A DNA stretch of 64,000 nt from Phoronis australis (Eukaryota > Phoronida > Phoronidae): contig NMRA01000339.1 of assembly GCA_002633005.1 (NCBI GenBank), forward strand, positions 396,510 through 460,509, in the 5' to 3' direction. Both the position numbers and the translations under genes were made by a program. The notes beneath the pieces were generated by a model, which was not told the DNA's origin, did no database searches, and saw nothing but the letters and a program-made list of their open reading frames with translations. Positions 1-22,600 of this stretch are shown piece by piece; position 1 is the stretch's first letter, and each line of letters starts with the position of its first letter.

Positions 1-3000
1 TTAACAGTGTTAGTTCCAGTAACCAAGCATGTGTTACCAATGGTTACCTAGGTGAATGAATGTCAAATAATCAATTACTAGGCCCTGATGTGCGAAAACT
101 CCGCGCAACAATGAGCTACAGATTTACTAACTACCATACTGAACAAATTCATACCATTATGGTTAACAAAAATTAAAAAACATATGTTTAAGTAGGATGA
201 ATTCAATACAAAAAATATTTTTAAAACTCAAAATATGGTGGACAATAGTGTATTTTTAGGACACAATAATAATTTAGGACACAATTATTTCCATTTTTTT
301 AAATAAAGGTTGAACCAAATTAATACTTTACTATTCTCAATTTCTGTTCCATAGTTACCATCAGACAATTTTTCAACAAAATGCAATGAGTTTTTACTGT
401 AGAGCCCAATGAAAGCTTTATTTTAAATTCTATACCATGGCTACAGAGTACCATCAGAAAATATTTGCAAAACTGAGTATTCACAACTTAAAAATGCTTC
501 GCCTGACAACCAAAAAGTTGGCACTGCATTTTTTGTCCAAAATTCGAGATTTTACCTCATTTAAAAATTATATCCATCCTTCAACCAACAGGCTATTCTA
601 TCATCACAACAAATAATTGAGCAATACTGCACTGAGAGACCATTTTAACAAGACATTAATTATAGAATAGCATTAGCTTTATTTGGCTATCCAAGACCAA
701 GCTTATAGCAGAAAAACCAACGCTTCAGGGTAGTCTCTAGAGAGCCAGGGAAATCCAATAACTCCTATCAACCACAGGCAGATTCTCACCACAAAAGAAA
801 ACAAGTACAAACCAAGTCATAGTGTACAGCTATCAACTTATTAACTCATCAGTGGATAGGAGGGTTGTGATGTTGTCTGTGTGAATCATTAGCTGACTCC
901 TGGTCTCAATAGTTATATACTGAACAGCAGCAGATATCTCCAGAGAAAATGCCAGGAAAGACTGCAAGTTCAATTAATTGGAGAAATGTGTCAGAATAAC
1001 AATTTAGACTGATGGATAGACTCAGCAGACAGCAGGATGTGAATGATAGGAGGAAATGGAAATTTCTCAGTCGCTAAAGGACAACGGCAAAGTTAAGGTA
1101 AGCACAAGTCTAGTCAAACGGTGTAATGATTATGGGTAAGAAAAACAATGCATGGGTGGTAAAAGACAGAGAGGACTAATTCATTGAATATACAGTACTG
1201 GAAGACCCCTTCCAGAAATCTTACAGTCTCCACACACCATGGCAACAGTCGGAACTACTGAATAAAATATTTAGTTGACTGAGGCAGTGAAGTACAATTA
1301 CCATACAAATGTTCCAGGTTTGAAAAGCTTCTAAAATTCAGCATGCCTAAATTCAAGTCAACATTGAATTTTCTTGATTCTAACGATTTGGAAATCGGCC
1401 ACTTTGGCATTCAACATTTTTTTCAAATATTGGAAGCCACATTTTGTATGAACAGAGCCTAAGAGAAAATAAACTTCAGTGGGAAGTTCACAAAATCGTT
1501 AAAATATAAGTGGTGATGCAGTGTTTTCTTGAATCCCCATAGTGTGTAATACTTGAATGTGAATCATCGTTTGTCATTCTTGAGTTTGGGATGGCCACTA
1601 TTACCAATTTCTAAAATTTTGTACAAGCTCCAACATTGATGAAAATTATTTAATTTGCACCGTTACAAACTAGAGATTTTTTAATGTCAACCCAAAAACA
1701 TAGATGGCTATGGTCTGCACACCCCGGCTCATTTGGAGACCTGTAATCACTAACTATTTAAAGCAATTGTCATTCAATTATGCGACTACACTGTTTGAAA
1801 ACACAATTTTAGATACTGGTACTTGTCATCTCAAAGTAACTGGCAATTACACCTATCCGACATTTCTGAGCCCCATATGTCAGGCAAGTACGCCAGGGTC
1901 TTAATGATAATTGAAGATTTACTCTACCATAGAGTACATATTAACGTAAGCAATTAATGCAGCTTTTGATATTACAATCAATAATTAATGCCAGCTACAG
2001 TTAGCATAAAGTTTTATGGTACTCAATACTGTTTTGTCATCATACAGAATTTGTAAAAACGTTGAGGGTATTTTCAAGGGATCCTTGGTCTATTTTGTTG
2101 AGAAACAGAAACCAAAACTTGAACATCACCTGTATACGTCCTTCTTAGGGAATGATTTAGAAGAGTGCTTTCTGCACTTCAGCTATCCACTTGTTTATCT
2201 CAGAAAGTGATGATATTCTGTGCCTGGACAAGTTTTATTCATTCTAAGAGGATCTATACCTTATTACAAGGATGCATCTGGTGATAAATGATTTCAAATG
2301 GCATTCATTCTCAAGTCACAAAGACTTGATAACTAGTAGCTTCTATAAACACTGGCAGTGGTGTGAACTTACAGAATGATGGAACATCTACTGAATTCTT
2401 CGAAACACAACACTAAGTTATCTTAATGGGTCACTATAGTTTTGGTCAATTCATGCTCAAAGGTCCAAAAATCATGCAAATTCTCCTTAAAATATCTGGT
2501 GGCTAGAATTCAGCAGATGTTCAAAATATTATCGAGTGGTTCACCAAAGCATTCAGAGACTACATGTCTATGCCATTAGGCTTCACAATTCCCAGGGCAG
2601 CAAAAACTGAAACATTATGCACATTGTAGCAGTTTTAGATTTAGAACATACATCTGTCCAGTTCAGATAATAACAAAATTATATTATTTCATTATCTTGC
2701 ATTATAAAACCTCATAGTTTGGGATCATTTTCAAAGTGATTGATGGGTAGGCCATAACCAGCCATTCACGACAAATCATGAAACAGTGTATAAATTATGA
2801 CTTTTAAGTTAATTTTGAAATGAAAAATAGGACAGAGTCATAATTTCCAGCTTTGACAATAAAACTAAGCAAAAAATAATATAAATCAAATTCAAAAGTG
2901 GTGTATTGCAGAAGAGAACTGCATGTACATGGAAGTTGAGACCAGAGCAGACGAATCAAAAACTTTGTTGAAAAGGATCACTACCCCAAAAAAGCACCAG

Positions 3001-3949
3001 GACAAAGTCCAAACTTGATGCACATGACCGCGGCTTAAATATCCATTTCTTTTTGACTAGAACACATTTCAATTCAGCTTAAATCGCAACAAATCCCAAC
3101 AAAATCTAGCATCACCCACTTTCTCAAATTCATGACAACTTTTCCCGGCATTTCTTAAATGGACTCAAAAGGTAGCTTAATTTGTTTGGTTTTAAAAAAG
3201 TAAACATTTAGCCATTAGGTGGAACAACAGACAATAAACTTTGATTAAAGTTCAACAAAATGTCATTTATTGCTGTTGCAAACTTAATGTACAATGATGA
3301 AATCAGCCTAAAGTTTCTAGATAACGTCTCTGTAACTTAGTTATTGTATTGATTAAGAAATTATCCATCAACTTGACTTCTGTCACAAAACTCGCATGGC
3401 ATTAGGAGAGATTGTATCTGACTTGTATGAGATCAATAAAAGAGATACTCACAGGTCAGTCGAACAGTGAGCAAACACATTTGTCACCGTGCATTTGTTC
3501 CATGAGTGACCACCCCGGATTTTGAGGAATAATTAACAGTTTACATGACATAGTCACAGAAAATGTACGATTAAATAACTGAACTTTCACATGCTGATAT
3601 CAGAAGATAACTCATTTCTCTCATATCATAAAATAATAAGTTAAACATGTTACGATAAACATTAAAAAGCACAATCCGTGTAATTTCCCAATGCCTCTCA
3701 ACTTTGTTCTGCTTTCCAACAAGTTTACATTTAAAAAAACTCAATTCATTTTTCTTAATACATGCCCAGGTCGAAATTAAACACACATCTGCCATGACAA
3801 CAGTGTAAACACAGCTTCTAATCAAAATGCAATAAGCTACAATTGCTTTTATTTTATTACAGCCTGAACCGTAACTACCACCAAGTGCAACAGAAAATCG
3901 GAAGATTGGCAAGTGCTCTGAAGAGAAGCAACAAAGAGCGCGAGCACCA
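1..3949. other. Gene-free AT-rich stretch, probably PCCB intron or flank
   Basis: No open reading frame here looks like a real gene. I looked on the minus strand for the next PCCB exon, which should follow the VVK end of exon 6 and resemble the SVTNEDV part of the human protein, and did not find it. The stretch may therefore be part of a long PCCB intron that continues off the left edge. It is rich in A/T homopolymers and has no obvious long repeat. Confidence 0.5.
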
Positions 3950-5386
3950 ATGGGCAAATTAAAAGCTTGGCGAAATTATCTAGCTCTAGGAGCAGCCATC
4001 TATGTTGTTATCTTGATACTGATACAAACAGAGCTCAGCCAAAAACATAGCCAGAAGCTAAGACCATACCAGTTTTCTCGTTTGTGGAGGCATATAAAAA
4101 CAGTTGATCAATTACCACACATAAGAGAGCTACACTTAATGCACAATGACTCATCAAAGGCTTCCAATTGGTCAGCTGAAGGGCTGCTACAAAACGTGCA
4201 TCTCGGCTCGGAATCCGCAAAACTGGCGGAGCATAATTGCAAGCAGCAGTGCACACAGACATTTGTTAAGATGCACGGTCTTGACAGCTACGTGTATTCT
4301 GCTTATTTAGACACCAGGTTGTCCCTCAAGCGATTGATCATTTTGGCTCTGATGTCTTCTCACGACGACCTAAGCTTTCAATGTATGTTCCACAAAAATA
4401 ACACTTTGGTTGTTACGACGGATGTCCATAGACACGAGATGAGTGAAAACCATAGAATGAAGTATGGGGGTTACGTTTTCACCTGCGATGTACCACAAGA
4501 GGCCAACCTTTGTCACGTGTCACTCGGAAAACGCCATACCGAAACAAACCATGTTCAAACAATAGCATCGCTTTGCATACAGCAGCGTACACGGCCCCAA
4601 CTCACCACTTCGAATTTACAACAGTGCTTAGCGCCCATATTTGGAAATATGGCCCCAGCAACTTTGATACAGTACGTGGAGCTGAATAGGCTCCTAGGTG
4701 TGGAGTACACTTACATGTACGTTATGAATGGACTCTACCAGACCACAATTTCCGTTGTCAACTACTATCACAAATCTAACTATGTCAAGGTCATCCCGTG
4801 GAACTTGCCCGTAAAAGCACATGATGTGTGGAGCAGAGGTCAACAGATCGCTATGAACGACTGTTTGTACCGAACTATGTACAAAACGAAATACACCGTA
4901 TTTCTTGATGTCGACGAAGTTGTGGTTCCGCACGGAATACTTGCTGGTGAAACTTTGCGTGACGTAATAAAAGAAATACTGCAAACAGAGGACAACTGCA
5001 ATGGCTATACCAAAGGGTTTGCTTTTGACAGCTTTTTCTTTGACCCAGACAGGAGAGGTAACGGAAGTGATGTTTTCCACGTGGATCGCAACCAACGAAC
5101 AAGGCAATCAACAAAATTACGCCGGAAAGTCTTGGTGGAAACGGACAAAATATTTGACATGGGCATACATCACGTGAACAAATACATTGTTGACAAATAT
5201 GAAACGGTGAATGTGAACCACAGTCTCGCTTTTGTTCACCATTATCGCGAGTGTTCGACAGACTATGATGAGTCGATGAACTGTGATGACAGAGTCGAGG
5301 ATGACACCTTGTGGCATTATGAAGAAAGAGTTTGGAAGAGATTCAGGAAGATCATGGACAAAATATTCAATAGAGTAAAGTCATGA
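3950..5386 (+). CDS. GT92 (DUF23) family glycosyltransferase, type II membrane protein
   Basis: A single uninterrupted frame of 478 codons. The N-terminus has a short basic cytoplasmic tail (MGKLKAWR), one hydrophobic anchor at about residues 10-26, then a long lumenal part, as in Golgi glycosyltransferases. The catalytic domain spans about residues 220-455. It includes YVELNRLLGVEYTYMYVMNG and an acidic DVDE motif at residues 320-323 (context FLDVDEVVVP), expected to bind the metal and nucleotide sugar. The C-terminal HHYREC segment is typical of GT92. The family transfers hexoses, for example galactose to N-glycan core fucose in worms, but the substrate here is unknown. There are several NxS/T sites. 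The gene has no introns and lies on the strand opposite PCCB, probably inside one of its introns; an AATAAA and an A-run follow the stop, so it may be a retrogene. Confidence 0.9.
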   Translation: MGKLKAWRNYLALGAAIYVVILILIQTELSQKHSQKLRPYQFSRLWRHIKTVDQLPHIRELHLMHNDSSKASNWSAEGLLQNVHLGSESAKLAEHNCKQQCTQTFVKMHGLDSYVYSAYLDTRLSLKRLIILALMSSHDDLSFQCMFHKNNTLVVTTDVHRHEMSENHRMKYGGYVFTCDVPQEANLCHVSLGKRHTETNHVQTIASLCIQQRTRPQLTTSNLQQCLAPIFGNMAPATLIQYVELNRLLGVEYTYMYVMNGLYQTTISVVNYYHKSNYVKVIPWNLPVKAHDVWSRGQQIAMNDCLYRTMYKTKYTVFLDVDEVVVPHGILAGETLRDVIKEILQTEDNCNGYTKGFAFDSFFFDPDRRGNGSDVFHVDRNQRTRQSTKLRRKVLVETDKIFDMGIHHVNKYIVDKYETVNVNHSLAFVHHYRECSTDYDESMNCDDRVEDDTLWHYEERVWKRFRKIMDKIFNRVKS

Positions 5387-13469
<8,083 letters not shown>

Positions 13470-13602
13470 CTTCGTTGACTTGACGTCACTTCCGATATGA
13501 AGGGGAATCCTTTGGCACATGACACCCATGTGACCTACTTAAGGAAGTTGTTTGACAACTGTCTCTGGGAGTTTTATTTGCTTTGGTTTGAGGATTTTCG
13601 TA
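13470..13602. promoter_or_regulatory. 133-bp bidirectional promoter between PCCB and the S28 peptidase gene
   Basis: The two start codons face away from each other across 133 bases. TGACGTCA at 13481-13488, a perfect CRE, runs directly into CACTTCCG at 13487-13494, an ETS-type site. This pair is common in promoters of nuclear-encoded mitochondrial genes. The sites lie 12-25 bases from the PCCB start codon, so they must sit at or near its transcription start. No TATA box is evident. Shared regulation of the two genes is an inference. Confidence 0.65.
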
Positions 13603-16600
13603 ATGAAATTAACCTTTTTTAGTCTAGCTGTGTCTTTTCTATTGGCGACAACGGAAGCAGACCCATTACGGTTTCTCAGAGGAAGAAAACGAGGTGGAAT
13701 GCTCGGTGCTCCAAAGCTTACGAAAAATGTCAAGCTCCCCGACGAAAAATGGGTCGTCCAACGACTAGATCATTTTGATCTGGCTAACAGTGCAACCTGG
13801 CAACAAGTGAGTTGTGTATCCATTTGACATTCGCGTCTTTTCTGTCTTTTACCTGTCATAATCTATAGAAGCAGCAAAATAAAACATGCTGTTGTCACTG
13901 ACTATTTTTGAATAGTGTCCTTATAGCAGCTAATGATGTTTACTTACTGCTACATGTATGTTAATTGAAATGAATGTTAAGTCCATGATAGCTGGTAGGT
14001 ACCGGTAAGTAAGTTACTATAGAAAAATGACCCACGGTCTTGACTGGTAGAGATGGTGGCCATCTCATGGCCTTCGATCCTTACATCAGAAGCTTTTTGT
14101 CGAATTATGTGACACCTCGCACTGATCGAACCGTTCATATAAATACCAGCTTTTTCATGTGCACTGATTACGGCATTTCCCAGTCGGTTACTCCCAACTT
14201 GTTCCATTCTATAGCCCAACAACAAATTGGGAAGTTGAACCTGTAGCCAATATCTTACACGACTGATTAACTCCACTCTGGCATTTATGATTGGAGGGCC
14301 ATGCAGGACTCTTTACATTATGGCGTTGTTGCTCCCAACTTGTTCGATTCTATAGGCTAGCTCAACAACAAGTTGGGAAGATCACTCCTGTAGCCAATAT
14401 CTTACACTACTGATTTACTACATTCTGTCATTGATGGTTGGAGGGCCGGCTCTCTTTTGTTCCATAATTGCTCTAATCTCCGATCAGATCGTATCTATGA
14501 AAGTTAAGTTTGAACATAAACTAATAGCATTTCTGAATTCCTTGCCAAATGCTGATCGTATTTAGTTTTTGAATCACCAAAATTGCCCAATTACAACAGA
14601 AGTTAAGCAACGCATTCTGCCAGGTTCCGGCAGTAACCCTTTGAAGCCCAGTAGATAATTGGCCTGGAACTACCCTACGTACTAAAAATGATTTTGTTAC
14701 AATCAGCCATTAACAGAATCAAGATGATTGATAAACATGCTACAATTTGTTGTGATGTAAAATGACCAATTTAACCTCAATTTTTGTTTTAGCGATATTT
14801 TGTCAATGACACATTCTACAAACCTGGAGGTCCTGTCTTTCTGATGATTGGAGGAGAGGGCACAGCAAATCCTATCTGGATGGTGGAAGGACAGTGGATC
14901 AAATATGCACAGACCTACAACGCAATGTGTTTGATGCTCGAACACAGATATTATGGCAAAAGTCACCCCACTAAGTACGATCATTTGTGTTCTCAATGGA
15001 TTTTTCACAAGAATTCAATTGGAATATTTAATGGGAAACGGATTGGAATGGAAGGCTCTTTTTGTGATGTGGTATTAAAGAATGCAGCTGCATGTAATCA
15101 TTAAGAATGTCTCCATATTTCAACCTCTATATTCAACCCTTGTCTTCATAATTATGTTCAATGAAATGCTATTTTTGGGGTTGAAGGTGGTAATGCGTCT
15201 GCTATACTATTGACTTTTTGAAATTGACATGTAAGGTCAGTGAAAGTAGTTCTTCTTTTAGTTGGCTAGTGGAAATGAACACCAGGTTTATGGTCCTCAT
15301 GACGGGCCTGAGTATAGGACTAAAATTCAACTTGGTAAAAACCCAGTTACACTAACTGTGAACTGAAGCGCAAGTTTCAGTTACCCCATTCCCTGCCAAC
15401 ACAATAGAGAGCCAGCTGGCTGGGTTGCCAACAGTCAGGCACCTATAGTTTTGGTGATATAATGAAGTGTCATAACGGATTACATAAGTGACAAAAGCCC
15501 AAGTGGCTGGACTGAATTCAATGGGAGATAAGTGTTTAGCATTAGCAAACTCCCCCTTCGGATGACCATCAAAAGATGGTCAATTTTTACCTACATTGCA
15601 TGGGTTTCTCATGCTACTTGAGGAGATGGTTGTTTTTTATAAATACTCACTATGGGTTTTGAATAGCCTGGCCTTTATTGCACTGTTCGCTTTTATTTTT
15701 CATTGTGACAACTGTCCTTTGATAGCTTAAATATAGTCCTGTCAATATTCAAAAATCTGATTACACTTAGTCAAACTTGACAATGGGCATACGAGAATAT
15801 GTCCTTTCTTCAGGAATGACATTTTGACACCCCAGTTCCAGGTATAGCCTTCTTGAAATATAGGATTTGATAGCCACCTCTCGGTATTGTATGTCTTCTC
15901 CATTCAGCATTCCTTTGGGTCTTGGATCGTGTGCCGATAACACAACTCGTTTTTCGCTGTAGTTGTATTCATTCAACGTTTAATATACTTTCAGAGATCT
16001 AAGCACAGAGAACCTCAAATACTTGAGTAGTGAACAAGCCTTGGAAGACCTGGCTTTCTTCCATGCCTTCGCAACTAAAACCATGAGCCTGGAAGGTGCT
16101 AAGTGGGTGTCATTTGGGGGTTCATACCCTGGCTGTTTGGCTGCCTGGTCTCGCCTCAAATATCCCCATCTCATTCATGCTGCTGTGTCGACCAGTGGTC
16201 CTGTGCAGGCTCGCCTGGATTTCAAAGGTTTGCATCTCATGAAGACAACACATCGCATCTCTTCCCAAAATTTACATTCTTCGTTTTAAAGTGGTGGGCT
16301 GGACGTGAGAGCTAGGGCCTCTCAGCAAGTTACTTAACTCAGTTTTGAAAGGGATATGTGCCTTAATTTCTTCATTGAGAAATTTGTCTGTTTGAATTTT
16401 TTGCCTTCACAGACTGCACATAGTCAAGGTCTGTCCTCAGAGATATTTTCTAGAAACGGACTACGCAAGAACTTTAATGTCTTGTTTCATAACTGGTCTT
16501 TACTGTGTGAATTTATTGACAAATCTCTTTACTCAGTTAGTGTGATATAAAGTCATGCTTTTTTTGAAAATTCTTGGTACATTGCAGTATCCAGCCATAG

Positions 16601-19600
16601 TTGGAGTATCTAACTATCTATTTTAATCAGCTCATTGAATTGTCATGATTTTGAAAGCTTATACTCAGAAAGTTAGTTAATTACCACATTTTTAAAAATG
16701 CAATACTTTAATATTAAGAGTTATTAATTTAAAATTAAGTAGTGACAGTGATTTGTTAATAATGTTGTCTAGTTTCTCTAGATGGTATTATTTACTTTTG
16801 TTACCTTTCTGTGCAGAATATTTAGGCGTGGTAAAAGACTCTCTTGATACCGCTGGACCTAAGTGCAACATGGCTATAGGAAATGCAACGTCTGCCATAG
16901 AAAACATACTGAAAAATCCAACTGGAAGAACACTGCTTAAGAAATTGTTTAAGTGAGTTCACCATTTACTTGAACATGCAAATGCTTCTCCTTTCTGAAG
17001 TGTCTAGAAAAGCATTCCGAGTAATCTTTCATTTATTAATTTCATAATGCAGACTTTACAGACTTGGAAAGTTGATTACAAAAACAAGAAATAGGTATTA
17101 ACTGACTCATCAATATTACAACTCCAAGTGTTTTTACTCCAAGCTTAATGGCAAACAATGCTAACGACCCCCCATTCAAAGCATCACAGCCCTAACTAAA
17201 GAGAGTCAAGATCTAAAAGTTGGCAGGATGATTCTTTTGGATTTAATGTGTTTTTGGTAACAGTTGAGCTTGACTTAATTAGTGGTGCATGGAACTTTTA
17301 AGTAATTAGATCAAGCTAAAGTCACAAACTTAAAGCTGACTTAAACAAAAATTATAAATGCCGTTAACGAGTTTCTTTTGGATTTTACATTTTGTTCTGT
17401 ATGATTATCGTATAGAACTAAAACGAAAGGTTCCATGGCCATCCCAAATATTCTAAGACTGGTTTCAGCTCAAAGTGATGTGATTTTAAACAATTTTTGC
17501 CTGAGTCTGAATGTTTTCAATATTTTGAATCACCACCTAAAGTATCACTGATATTATTTTCCAGTCTCTGTGATGACATTGATATATCAAATGCAAATGA
17601 CATTGCAAATTTGTATCAAAATTTGGCTGGAAACTTCGAAGGTGTTGTACAGTACAACAAAGACAATCGTAAATTTGAAGGAGCAGTGGACACAAATCTC
17701 ACCATTGACGTCTTGTGTGACATCATGACAAGGGATGACTCCAATTCATCACCACTTGAAAGATATGCTCAAGTGTCCAATCTTGTACTTAAGACTTATG
17801 GTGAAAAGTGTATGGACTTCAAATATGACAAGATGATTAAAGAACTACAGCAAGTTGATTGGGCAAGCAGTGCTGGTGAGGGAGGTCAGTAATCAATGGG
17901 TACCATCATTATTTTATTAAAGGCTACCATATGGGCAGTGTCCCCAAAAAGTACCTCTTAAGTGACCCAGGCCTTTTGGTAGACATTTGTAAGAATGTTT
18001 CAACAAACTTTCTCATGAAAAAAGGCCTGTGCATTCTACTGTAGTGTGTTTTTAAGGAATTTGACTTTGGGTGCCAAATGAAAGACCACCTTGGCTTCAG
18101 GGTATGATTTTAAGGAACTGTATCAGCACACTGCAAAATTCAAAGTTGGATGTGGGAAGAAACTCCTTGCTCAGCCAAATACATGGGTCCACTGATCAGC
18201 CTCAATGCTATTCAGAGCCACATTTTACATGGCTTTCCATCAGTTGGGATCATTACGGCGTTTTCCTGTTGCTCCTAACTTATTCGATTCTATAGCCCAA
18301 CAACAAGTTGGGAAGTTTACCCCTGTAGCCAATATCTTACAGGACTCCATTCTGGCATTTATGGTCGGGGGGCCAGCTCTCTTTTGGTCGATAATTGCTC
18401 TAATCTGTCCAACAAGATCGTATATCTACCCTGACTCGGCTGTGCTGTTAAAAATAAAGGTCAAGTTATAACATATTTGAACATAAACCAATAACATTTC
18501 TAAAATCTTCGTCAAATGGTGATCACGTTTAGTTTTTGAATCGCCAAAATCGCCCAACTGCAACCGAAGTTAGGACAATCTATTGTTTCCGAATACAACA
18601 ATTCACTCTGAGTTTGACTGTATTCACAGGTGGTCTGTAATAAGCCTGGTAGATAATTGGCCTGCTTGTTGTCATAACAGACAAAAGAGTTTGCTTGGCA
18701 GTTAACAAAGAAAGCTAGATGTTATCACATGCTCAGAACCCCCTACTTGGGGCAAAGTCACTGAACGGGAAAACCCTGTCATGTGAAAACCAGAAGTGTC
18801 TGGGAGTACAGTTGAAAATATTCACATTTAAGTCATTATCAGGTCAGTGTTTAAATGCCCACATTTTAAACATTTTGCCATTGTGACTAGGCCAAAAGCA
18901 GACATCACAGCGAGCTTAAGGATACATTTTATGTGAAACCCGTTTTCAAAATGTGCTCAGGCCTTGGTTTTGGCTGGAGTATCATAACGAAATATTCACC
19001 TTAGGACTGATTTAGTGCTGTAAAGAATTCTCATAGACATTATTGTAAACTGTTTTGTGCTGGTCTCCAATATCTCTACCACTGATGAGCCTAATTGTTT
19101 GCTGGCGGAGGAGGCAGTGTGGCCTTGTGCTATACTGTAGGTTACAGCTTTCTTTACTCGCTGAGGTCAGGGGTTCGAGTCCCACTGGGCCACACTGCTA
19201 GGCCCTTGAGACAGCTCGGTTTTAACTCTATATTAATAAAGCATAAAAATGGTTCCAGCTGAGCAGTGCGGCAATGGGTCCACATATGCGCTGCCTGTGC
19301 ACCTCTTGTACAACATGTACCAGACCGCCTGCAATTATTTTCTAAGCTGTTTGTTAGGTTTTATTTTTTGGGTAATCTTCCCAAAAATGAAGTCCACATT
19401 GACCCAGGGATTCCTGACCAAGGTAGTGCTAAGGGTGGTGCCGAACTGTCTTTCAATATACTAGTACTTGGCAGCTTTGACGTATCAGTCTCATGTGGGA
19501 AATGAAAGAAGTTACCGCTGGTTGGGGAGGGGGAAACTGTTCGGGAATGGGTTTTCATCACTGTGGTATCCGGTAGTTCCGGCCGGGGTTTTATTGGTTT

Positions 19601-22600
19601 TGACTGGGCACGGTGTCACATACACCTCTATCCACCTCTGGCTACAGTAATGTTGTTAAATTAAAAAAGTTTCTTTATTCGAAAATTGAGACTATGCTAA
19701 AACCTTTCTGATTTTGTGAGCCTGATAATTTTTCATAGTTTCAGCCCGACTGAAGTATTGGTAACTACAGTATATCAGCGGGTCCATCAAGTGACCTAGT
19801 CATGCCACTTCTCCAATATAGTTTGCCACTTTCCTCCGAAGCTCATGATGTATAAGGTGCCCACACTTTTCCCAAAGCTAAGACAGGCCGATTTCCGAGG
19901 CACAGGTGCGTTTCAAGAGCCTTTCGTGACAACCTGTACTCCAGATCTAGTAACTCTACATGGTGCATACTTAGTGATACTGGCCACTAATTGTCATCGA
20001 GTGTTGTTCGGTGTTAGTGTGCTTTCATTTCCATTACAGTCCCAACGGATATATGTTGCCCCGGGATATGTGACGCCCCGAAATTTAAGCAGACCCGTTC
20101 TTTTTCATTGTGTACTTCTCGGACCACATATAAGTTTTGTCATAGTCACTGCACGTTTTCTTTATTGCCAGGCCGGCAGTGGACTTATCAGACGTGTACT
20201 GAGTTCGGCTTCTTCCAGTCTTCAGACTTGTCAGGACAACCTTTTGGACATCATTTTAATGTCTTGTAAGTAGTAATTCAAGACGGGCCGAAGGCGGTCT
20301 CCAATCAAATTTAAATGGCACCAGCATAGAATGTTGGCTTCTTGTCTCAGTGCCTGCATTACACGTACTCTATACCCGGTTAATATCCTTGTGAGCAGCG
20401 AGCATTATTGAGAATAACTTGAACAGAGCAATGAAATAAATGTGATTTCTGTGTTGTATATCCCTGTTACCAGCCAGCAGATACACCTTGGGAAGTAGCC
20501 GATATTATAGGCTCACATGTTGCGCACATCCCTCAGAGAGGAAAGTTTTAACCAGTTATCTATATATATATCCACTACTTGGATTTGTCATTGTTATGGG
20601 CTAATGAGCAAGCAAGGTCCAGGTAGGCTACTCCGCTTCTAATTATGAGCAAACAGGTCAGCCACAGGTACCTGGGCGTAAAAGCGCCCAGCGATAATCA
20701 TTCACAGCCATTTACAGAGTTAATAGAGCGTTGCGAGCAGGGTCATGAATGCAACAATTCTGTCTATCAACTATCACATTGTAAAATAACATTACAAAAA
20801 TTCGGCCTTTTCGGCAATTAAGGGTTCCATGCAGATGTAAGACAGAAAAAGTAACTGAAACCAGTGTCCAAATCATAAATATCGGTTCACTATAATAAGG
20901 TTTACGCATGCCAAAATTAAATTGACTTCAGGTGCTTAACTGATAAGGAAAGTAATCCGTTTTCAATTATCTTTGTTGGATTACACTTGTGCTATAAACA
21001 ACACAAGAGATAAGGAAAAGAGCTATCTGAACTCGCTTGATAACGTGTCGATCCAAGCGCTTCAATATAAATGACAAATTCGTGTCGTGTTGTAAGCAAA
21101 ACACGTGATCTCACGAGTTTCTTTTTAACCACATTATTGTGTCTACGAAATCACCTTACTATGGGACATTTAGTCCCGAGTCCAAACTGCTTAGGAAGCC
21201 GGTCACCATTGCTCATGCGGATGTATTAGGAGGCCTCTTATCATTTGTTTCCGGCTGTCTTAATACCAAAATATGCAGTTTCCAGCTGATCTCCAAAATG
21301 CACGATCAAACCACGACCTGAATATTGAAATTGTTGTAGCGTTAGATTTCCTTGCAGGGGTCGGTAATGTAGGTTCGCCACACTCGTGCAAATTTTCTTT
21401 CTGTGAACTCAATCTTAAAATTTTCCAATAACATATTTTTATCTGGCAGACAATGTTTTTCCTTTACTAACGGAATCAATCTCATTTTCAGATATTTTGT
21501 CCAACAATGCGCAGACATCTTCGGCCCACATTTCACTGGCTGGTTGCTTAGTAGGGGCATTAATTCAACAAACATTCACTACGGAGGGTTTGGATTGAAA
21601 GTGTCGCGAGTTTTTTTCATCAACGGATCCATCGACCCATGGCACGCTCTTGGCATACTATCAGACTTGTCTAAAGATTCGCCAGCAATTTTGATACAAG
21701 GTGAGCCGCTTAGACGTAATCTGAGGGTGTGTCGATTAGCTCATTCACACCAATAAATTGCTCTTTTAGACTCCATGTGAAGATTTGTATTTTTTACATT
21801 TTAATCAAAATGATATAATGCTGCGACCATAGCTTCATAGTATTTAGAAAGATCTGCTTTACCATGTTAGGTCTGATACACTTGACTTTATATCTCTTCC
21901 TTATAAGGTACTTTCAATGTACATGTAACTATACATGTACATGTACATCGGCGAGATGCCAAAACTAGTTGTTGGTTGTAGAACACTTACAGTTATGGAA
22001 CTGTTGCTTAGCTAAATTAAAGGTGATTTCTTGACTCAAAAAGAATTACAGCCCTTAAAGCTTGAGAACAGGCTTAATAAGTTGGCAAGTCATGGCAGCT
22101 CATATTTTACGTTGAACATCAACTCGACATGGCAAATGACGTCATATGGAGGTCGCTAGGTATTGCAACTTGCAACATCCATGGCACCGTATAGTTATCA
22201 CCTATGGGACACTACCACTGTTTTCCTTTGTTGCGTCTGTTGGACAACAAAACAGTTGCATGGATATCGTATTTTGGGCGCACACCAGTTGGGTACCGAT
22301 AATTGCTTGCCATTATAGCTGTTATAACAAGGAAAAACTAAGTGAACAGTGGATACGCCAATTTACCAATCTCTATACTACCAGCCTGGGGCCTAAGTTT
22401 CCCGTGGTTCCTTTGGGCTCTGTCAAACAGTTTACTGTTATGGTCATTACATTTGTGTCACTATGCTCTGAAGACAAGTCACATTACAAGACCGCATTTT
22501 ACTCTCGTCTTTCAGGTACGGCGCATTGTGCCAACATGTACCCAGATTCCCCGGATGACTTGCCCGCTCTCAGAGAGGCGAGGGCTCGAATAGATAAGAC

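Noticed and set aside
3571-3957. 128-codon minus-strand frame upstream of GT92
   Set aside because: No family resemblance, no splice or promoter context; it lies in AT-rich sequence opposite the likely GT92 5' untranslated region.
19107-19206. Possible tRNA gene with a strong acceptor-like stem
   Set aside because: The end stem pairs well, but the D-arm and A box do not fit and the T-stem is imperfect.
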